Shown here in pieces: positions 58,026 through 64,000 of a stretch of 64,000 nt of DNA (positions within the stretch are counted from its first letter, which is position 1; each line of letters opens with the position of its first letter). The stretch is from Nicotiana tabacum. Lineage: Eukaryota; Streptophyta; Magnoliopsida; Solanales; Solanaceae. The notes under the pieces are model-generated. The model had not been told where the DNA came from. It did no database searches and saw only the letters and a program-made list of their open reading frames with translations. The stretch spans positions 158,211,436 through 158,275,435 of the forward strand of contig NC_134087.1 in the NCBI RefSeq assembly GCF_000715075.1. Direction: 5' to 3'. The position numbers and the translations under genes were made by a program.

Positions 58026-60696
58026 TGTGACGACCCGGCCAGTCGTCTCATGAGTTACCGCTCCGTTTTCCCCATTTCTGCTTCTTTATGCTTCGTTATC
58101 CGTGTTTTATGTGGTCGAGTGAATTGGTTTGCGTTTGGTGTGGTTTTGGTAAGAAATGAGACACTTAGTCTCTTTTAAGAAGGTTTAAGTTGGAAAAGTC
58201 AACCGGATGTTGACTTATGTGTTAGAAGGATCGGATGTGAGTTCCGATGGTTCGGTTAGCTTCGGGAGGTGATTTATGACTTAGGAGTGTGATCGGAATT
58301 GGTTTTGGAGGTCCAGTGTAGAATTAGACTTGAATTGGCGAAGTTAATATTTTGGCGATTTCCGGTTGATAGGCGAGATTTTGATCCGAGGGTCGGAATG
58401 GAATTCCGAGAGTTTTTGTAGCTTTGTTATATCATTTGTGATGTGTGTGCAAAATTTCAGGTCATTCGGACGTGGTTTGGTTGAGGTTTTGATCGAAAGC
58501 GTATTTCGGAAGTTTTTAGAAAACTTAGGCTTGAATTCGATGTGAATTGATAGTTTTGGTGTTGTTTGAGGTGTTTTGATGATTGGAACAAGTTTGAATA
58601 AGGTTTTAGGATGTGTTGGTGCTTTTGGTTGAGGTCCCGGGGGCCTCGAGTGAGTTTCGGGTGGTCGAGAGGAAACTCGCGATCGCGTAGAGTAAATTGG
58701 GGTCCAAGTAATTTCTTTATCGCGTTCGCGTAAGGTCGTCCACGTTCGCTAAGGTATGGGAGGCAGAAGCATCACGTTTGCGACTGGGTTGATGCGTTCG
58801 CGTAGAGCAAAAGTTTGTCAATGAAATTTTATGCTTCGCGATCGCGAGGAGTTGACCGCATTCGCGAAGAAGGGAGGTCAGACCAGGGCAGAAAGTTTAT
58901 TAAACATTTTATTCGCGATTTTGAGTCATTTTTCCTCCATAGTTGAGCATTTTGAGAGCTTTTTGAAGGTGATTAAAGAGGGATTCAAGGAGAATCAATT
59001 GGAGGTAAGATATTTGAACCTAAAACGTGATTCTAGTGTGAAATTAACCTAGAAATTCATGGAACCTAAGCTAAAAATGGAAGAACTAGGGCTTGGGATT
59101 TTGAACTTTTAAATTGGGATTTGAAGGACCATTTGAGGTCGGATTTGAGAACTTTTGATATGTGTGAGCTCATGGAGTGATAAGGAATCTAATGATGTGA
59201 AAATTTCTGAGTTTCGAGAAGTGGGCTCGAGGCTCGGGTTTTGCTAATTTCGGGATTTTTGATATTTTTCGATTGTTTTCGCTTGGGTTTTGTTCCCTTA
59301 GAATATTGTGACGTATTTGTTTTGATTTTGGATAGATTCGATGCGCGCGGAGGCCGATTCGAGGGGCAAAGGCATCGGGAGCTAGAGTTGTAGCCGATTC
59401 GAGGTGAGTAATGATCGTAAATGATGTCCTGAGGGTTTGAAACCCCGGATTGCACATCGTAGTGCTATATTGAGGTGAGACACGCGCTGAATGATGAGCG
59501 TGGAGTCTTTTACTACTGGGGATTGTGACTTGGTCCATCCCGATTGATGATTTTACCGCGTATTTGATTGAAATTTATTTGTTATCATCATGATTTGGGC
59601 TGATTGCCATATTTGGGCTTCGTTCCAACTATTTGGACCCTTCGGGGATTTTTATCACTGTTTCCTCACTGCTTGACTTATTATTTGAACTCAATCCTGT
59701 TGATATCTACTGTTTTACAAACTCGGCCACTTTTACTCAGATTTGAAACTTAAATGATATTTCTGCATCATGTTTTGGGCTGAGAACTACTGTTTTACTA
59801 ATGCCCAAGGGGCTTGTGATGATTTTCGGATTGAGTGAGGCCGAGGGCCATATGTGAGGATATGCTGAGTGATATGAGGCCGAGGTCTTGAGATACTTTA
59901 TATGCCATGAGGTGGCTTGAGTGATGTCAGGCTAAGTGCCGAGTGATGATGCCACGAGGTGGCTTGATATAGCGCTTGGGCCGTAAGGGGCCCCTCTAGA
60001 GTCTGCATACCCACAGTGAGCGCGGGACCCATTATGATCTAAGAGTGAGCCCGATGGGCTGATACTGTTCTGAGTGATTGATACTGTACCTGAGGGGCGG
60101 ATTTCTACTTGTTATTTACCTGTTTTACTTGTTTTAAAAAGGGATATCATTTGGTTTCTTCACTGATTTACTGCTTTAAGTGATTTTACTGCTTGATATG
60201 GAATTTCTTTATGCCTTTACGTGTTTTCATACTTTCAGCCATTATTTATAATTATTACTCACTGAGTCGGAGTACTCACATTACTCCCTGCACCATGTGT
60301 GCAGTTCAGGCATCGCAGAGTCCGCTCCTGAGTGTTGATCCTCTCAGTCCAGGCAGTGATTCAGAGACTACGAGGTAGTTGTTGGCGTTCGCAGCCTCGT
60401 GCCTCCCTTATCTTATCATTTTCATGTTCTTAGAACTATTGGATCGGATTTAGTGTTCAGTAGACTTGTATCCGGATTTCTTAGTTGCTCATGACTTGTG
60501 ACACCCTGGTTTGGGCTGCGTCGGGATGGTTTCTGCTATTATTATCATTAAATTCCGCAATTTACGGATATTATATTATGTTTTATTACCATTTATGATA
60601 ATTAATTGTTTAAAAGAGGTGATTCATTTTGGTCTGGCTAGCCTTGTCTTCACGAGAGCCGCCATCACGATCGGGTTCGGGAATTGGGTCGTGACA
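58026..60696 (+). mobile_element. 5' LTR of gypsy element E
   Basis: Starts TGTGACGACCCGGCCAG and ends GGGTCGTGACA, length 2671 bases. A primer site follows 3 bases later. The LTR has a GC-rich CGCGTTCGCG-type stretch at 58670-58890, and GAGGTGGCTTGA-type repeats at 59910-59965. The family matches LTRs A, B and D. The 3' LTR lies beyond the window. Confidence 0.9.
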
Positions 60697-60699
60697 AGT

Positions 60700-60711
60700 T
60701 GGTATCAGAGC
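60700..60711 (+). other. Primer binding site of element E (initiator Met tRNA)
   Basis: TGGTATCAGAGC, perfectly complementary to the usual plant initiator tRNA-Met 3' end. It lies 3 bases after the LTR terminus. Confidence 0.9.
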
Positions 60712-60896
60712 CTAGGTTACTTAGGTCTCACGAGTCATGAGCAGGTTTAGTAGAGTCTCACAGATCGGTACGGATACGTCTGTATTTATCCTCGAGAGGC
60801 TGCAGAACCTTTAGGAAAAACTTCATATTCTTGAAATTCTTGTCGTGCGAGCTTGTGGTCCGAGTACTAAACTTCTGTTATCCTATTCTCTCATAG

Positions 60897-62400
60897 ATGG
60901 TGAGGACGCGAGCTACCAGACGAGGTGGGCGACCACCAGTGCCACCAGCGGAGGCCACCAGAGGCCGTGGACGCGGTCGTGGTCGTGGAAGAGCAGCGAG
61001 GGCAACACTTGTAGATCCACTAGATGCCCTAACTCTGGATCAGGCTCCAACTATGGATGCTCCAGCAACACCAGTTCAGGCACTAGCTGTGCCCATCGTG
61101 ATTCTGGGTCTTCAGGAGGCCTCCGACTCAGATCTTATTAGTTTGCACTAGCTTGGCTTAGGCAGTTTCAGCCACTACAGCAACAGCTACTTCACAGGCT
61201 GGGGGAGGCAATCAGACCCCCGCTGCTCGCACACCTGAGTAGGTAGTGCAGGGACTATAGACACCGGGGGCACCTCCAGCTCAGCCGGTTGCACCAGCTC
61301 AGGAGTTTGTTATGCCAGTTATGCCGGATGATGAGCAACGTCGTCTTGAGAGATTTGGTAGACTCCAGCCTCCGTCATTCAGTGGTGTTGAGGGCGAGGA
61401 TGCCCAGGGTTTTCTAGATAAGTGTCAGCGGATGCTCCGTACAGTAGGGATTCTTGAGACCAGTGGTGTGGCATTCCCCACTTTTTAGTTTTCTGGGCCC
61501 GCCTTCACTTGGTGGGAGGCGTATGAGAGGCGTATGCCGGTTGGTGCAGCACCCCTTACTTGGCAGGAGTTCTCCACTCTCTTCTTGGAGAAGCATGTAC
61601 CGCAGTCCCGCAGAGAGGAGCTGCATAGATAGTTTGAGTGGTTGCGACAGGGGGATATGATTGTGTCCCAGTATGAGTCGAGGTTTTCTGAGTTGGCTCG
61701 TCATGCCGTTTGGATGATTCCGACAGATCGTGAGAAGATTAGGAGATTTGTTGATGGCCTTAACTATTATCTTTGTATTCTTATGACCTGAGAGAGGGTG
61801 TTGGGTGCTACGTTCGAGGAGGTGGTTGATATCGCTCGCGAGATTGAGACGGTTCGCCATCAGGATCGAGAGGAGAGGGAGGCCAAGAGGCCTCGAGGAT
61901 CTGGCAGTTATAGTGGTGCTCTTTCGAGGGGCCAGTTCCAGCATGGTAGAGGTCGTTCTTTCAGGACTGCTCAGTCAGCTCGTCCATAGTATCGCGGGGC
62001 ATCTTCGGGTCATGGTCATCATGGATCTCAGCGGGGCTAGTCATCACTCAGTGCCCTACCAGCTCAGAGTTCATCTCGTGCCCCATCAGCTTAGGGTTCT
62101 TCTATGCCGAGTGCATCAGCTAGCCACTCCGGTGCGAGGGGTTCCCTTCAGTCCCCTTCTCCAGCACCTGGGAGTTGTTTTGAGTGTGGAGAGTTTGGAC
62201 ATGTATGGAGTCAGTGTCCTCGTCATATTGCTAGTTTATCTCAGCAGAGAGGTCAACCCTCGACTTCTGCTCCAGTTACTTCACCACCCGCCCAGCCAGC
62301 TAGGGGTAGAGGTCAGGCAGCCAGGGGTCTCCCCAGAGGGGGAGGTCGATCAGGGGGCGGTCAGGCCCGTTTCTATGCACTTCCAGGCAGGCCAGATGCT
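60897..62400 (+). pseudogene. gag of gypsy element E, with many TAG stops
   Basis: The start at 60897 gives MVRTRATRRGGRPPVPPAEA, an Arg/Gly-rich N-terminus. After a frame change near 61150 the gag core continues (RFGRLQPPSFSGVEGEDAQG, then FTWWEAYE, LTWQEFSTLFLEK and SQYESRFSELARHA). The zinc knuckle [14 protein letters not shown] is at 62173-62214. In-frame stops at 61240, 61258, 61486, 61630, 61987, 62038 and 62092 are TAG, and the one at 61789 is TGA. By family comparison the TAG sites hold Gln in active copies. The element is no longer translatable. Confidence 0.9.
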
Positions 62401-64000
62401 ATTACTTCAGATGCTGTCATTACAGGTATTGTTTCAGTCTGCCATAGAGATGCCTCTGTATTATTTGATCCCGGTTCCACCTTTTCCTATGTGTCATCAT
62501 ACTTTGCTCGTTATTTGGGTACGCCCCGTGAGTTTCTTGCTTTACCTGTTCATGTATCTACCCCGGTGGGCGATACTGTTGTTGTAGACCATGTGTATCG
62601 GTCATGTGTGGTGACTATTGGGCATCTGGAGACCCGAGTGGATCTATTGCTATTGAGCATGGTGGATTTTGATGTCATTTTGGGCATGGATTGGTTATCT
62701 CTGTGTCGTGTTATTCTAGACTATCATGCTAAGATAGTCACTTTGGCTATGGCGGGTGTACCGCGGATCAAGTGGCGTGGTGTGACTGATTATGTTCCTA
62801 GTAGAGTGATCTCTTTCTTGAAGGCCCAACGCATGGTTGGGAAGAGTTGTCTTTCATATCTAGCGTTTGTGAGGGATGTCGGAGCTGAGGCTTCCAGTAT
62901 TGATTCTGTTCCAGTTGTGAGGGATTTTCCCGATGTGTTTCCTGCAGACCTACCGGGCATGCCACCGGACACGGATATTGATTTTGGTATTGACCTGGTG
63001 CCGGGCACTCAGCCCATTTCTATTCCGCCGTATCGTATGGCACCAGCAGAGTTGAAGGAATTGAAAGAACAGCTTCAGGAACTCCTAGATAAGGGGTTCA
63101 TTCGGCCTAGTGTGTCACCTTGGGGTGCACCAGTCTTGTTTGTGAAGAAGAAGGATGGCATGATGAGAATGTGCATTGATTATAGGCAATTGAACAAAGT
63201 AACAACTAAGAACAAGTATCCCTTACCTCGCATTGATGATTTATTTGACTAGCTTCAGGGAGCGAGGGTGTTCTCCAAGATTGATCTTCGTTCGGGTTAT
63301 CACCAGTTGAAGATCATGGATTCAGATATTCTTAAGACTACTTTCAGGACCAAATATGGTCATTATGAGTTCCTTGTGATGTCTTTCGGGCTAACCAATG
63401 CCCCAACAGCGTTCATGCATTTGATGAATAGCGTGTTCCGGCCTTATCTTGATTCGTTCGTTATAGTCTTCATTGATGATATTATGGTGTACTCTGGTAG
63501 TCAGGAGGAGCACGCGGAGCATTTGAGGGTTATATTGTAGAGACTGAGGGAGGAGAAGCTTTATGCAAAATTCTCCAAGTGTGAGTTTTGGCTCAGTTCA
63601 GTGGCTTTCTTGGGGCACGTGGTGTCTAGCGAGGGTATTCAGGTTGATCCAAAGAAGATAGAGGCAGTTCAGAGTTGGCCTAGACCGTTCTCAGCCACAG
63701 AGATTCGTAGCTTTCTTGGGTTGGCAGGCTATTATCGCTAGTTTGTTCAGGGATTTTTGTCTATCGCATCGCCCTTGACCAAGTTAACTCAGAAGGGTGT
63801 TTCATTTGTATGGTCGGACGAGTGTGAGGAGAGCTTTCAGAAGCTCAAGACAGCTTTGACCACAACTCCAGTGTCGATTTTGCCATCAACTTCAAGTTCA
63901 TATACCGTGTATTGTGATGCTTCCAGAGTTGGGATTGGTTGTGTATTGATGCAGGAGGGTAGAGTTATTGCTTATGCTTCTCGTTAGTTGAAGCCCCATG
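62401..64000 (+). pseudogene. pol of gypsy element E (protease to RNase H), runs off the window
   Basis: Same frame as the gag C-terminus. Protease-like [19 protein letters not shown] (62453-62509) has DPGS in place of D-T/S-G. The linker has [11 protein letters not shown] has [18 protein letters not shown], then [13 protein letters not shown] and FIDDIMVYS (63470-63496). RNase H begins with YTVYCDASRVGIGCVL near 63903. TAG stops at 63250, 63538, 63739 and 63985 break it. Integrase, the polypurine tract and the 3' LTR are beyond 64000. Confidence 0.9.

Noticed and set aside
60700..60711. Initiator tRNA-Met gene
   Set aside because: Only the 12-base complement of the tRNA 3' end is present next to an LTR, so it is a primer site. 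No cloverleaf is present.
61805..62587. 260-codon plus-strand ORF overlapping gag of element E
   Set aside because: It is in another frame than the gag and pol with zinc knuckle and protease motifs. Long only because of low stop density in GC-rich sequence.

Overview
This window is plant nuclear DNA, most likely from a Solanaceae species, and Nicotiana is my guess. That is inferred from the style of the retroelement families and from a five-exon PAT1-like gene with plant splice sites; the sequence does not prove the genus. About three quarters of the window is transposon-derived. Only one host gene looks intact: a PAT1-family mRNA decapping activator on the minus strand (exons from 45228 to 38816, 785 codons). 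I see no rRNA, tRNA or CRISPR array.

Left part (1-10584). The 3' part of an Ogre/Tat-type LTR (1-886) is inserted in the 3' LTR of a minus-strand chromodomain Ty3/gypsy element called B here (LTR 887-3731, pol 3742-7400, gag 7400-8642, truncated at its 5' end). Next come AT-rich DNA, a large inverted repeat built from two Helitron-like 5' ends (9431-9850), and a Ty1/copia RNase H remnant (10010-10233).

Nested block (10585-34061). A minus-strand solo LTR of a B-like gypsy family (called A) is split by two insertions. One is a plus-strand solo LTR of family C (11661-13604). The other is a minus-strand Tat-lineage element (14127-33128). The Tat element keeps gag and protease and an antisense, apparently spliced coding region, but has lost RT, RNase H and integrase. 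It in turn contains a decayed plus-strand family C gypsy element with both LTRs (15341-24047).

Middle (34062-45705). A 5'-truncated LINE on the minus strand (34803-36770) and a hAT-like element (37067-37915) lie downstream of PAT1. A second hAT-like element sits inside PAT1 intron 2 (43157-44237). The PAT1 core promoter and 5' leader carry a telo-box and a 12-codon uORF. A candidate minus-strand Helitron (45706-48322) abuts the promoter.

Right part (48323-64000). This holds AT-rich DNA with short MITE- and Helitron-like pieces, a minus-strand gypsy LTR (D, 50266-52817), a weak RPA-like OB-fold fragment, a hAT end with a BED zinc-finger remnant (55944-57900), and a plus-strand gypsy element E (5' LTR 58026-60696, then gag and pol running off the window end). 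Elements B and E are close relatives. Their in-frame stops are mostly TAG where a relative has CAG, which fits deamination of methylated CHG sites.
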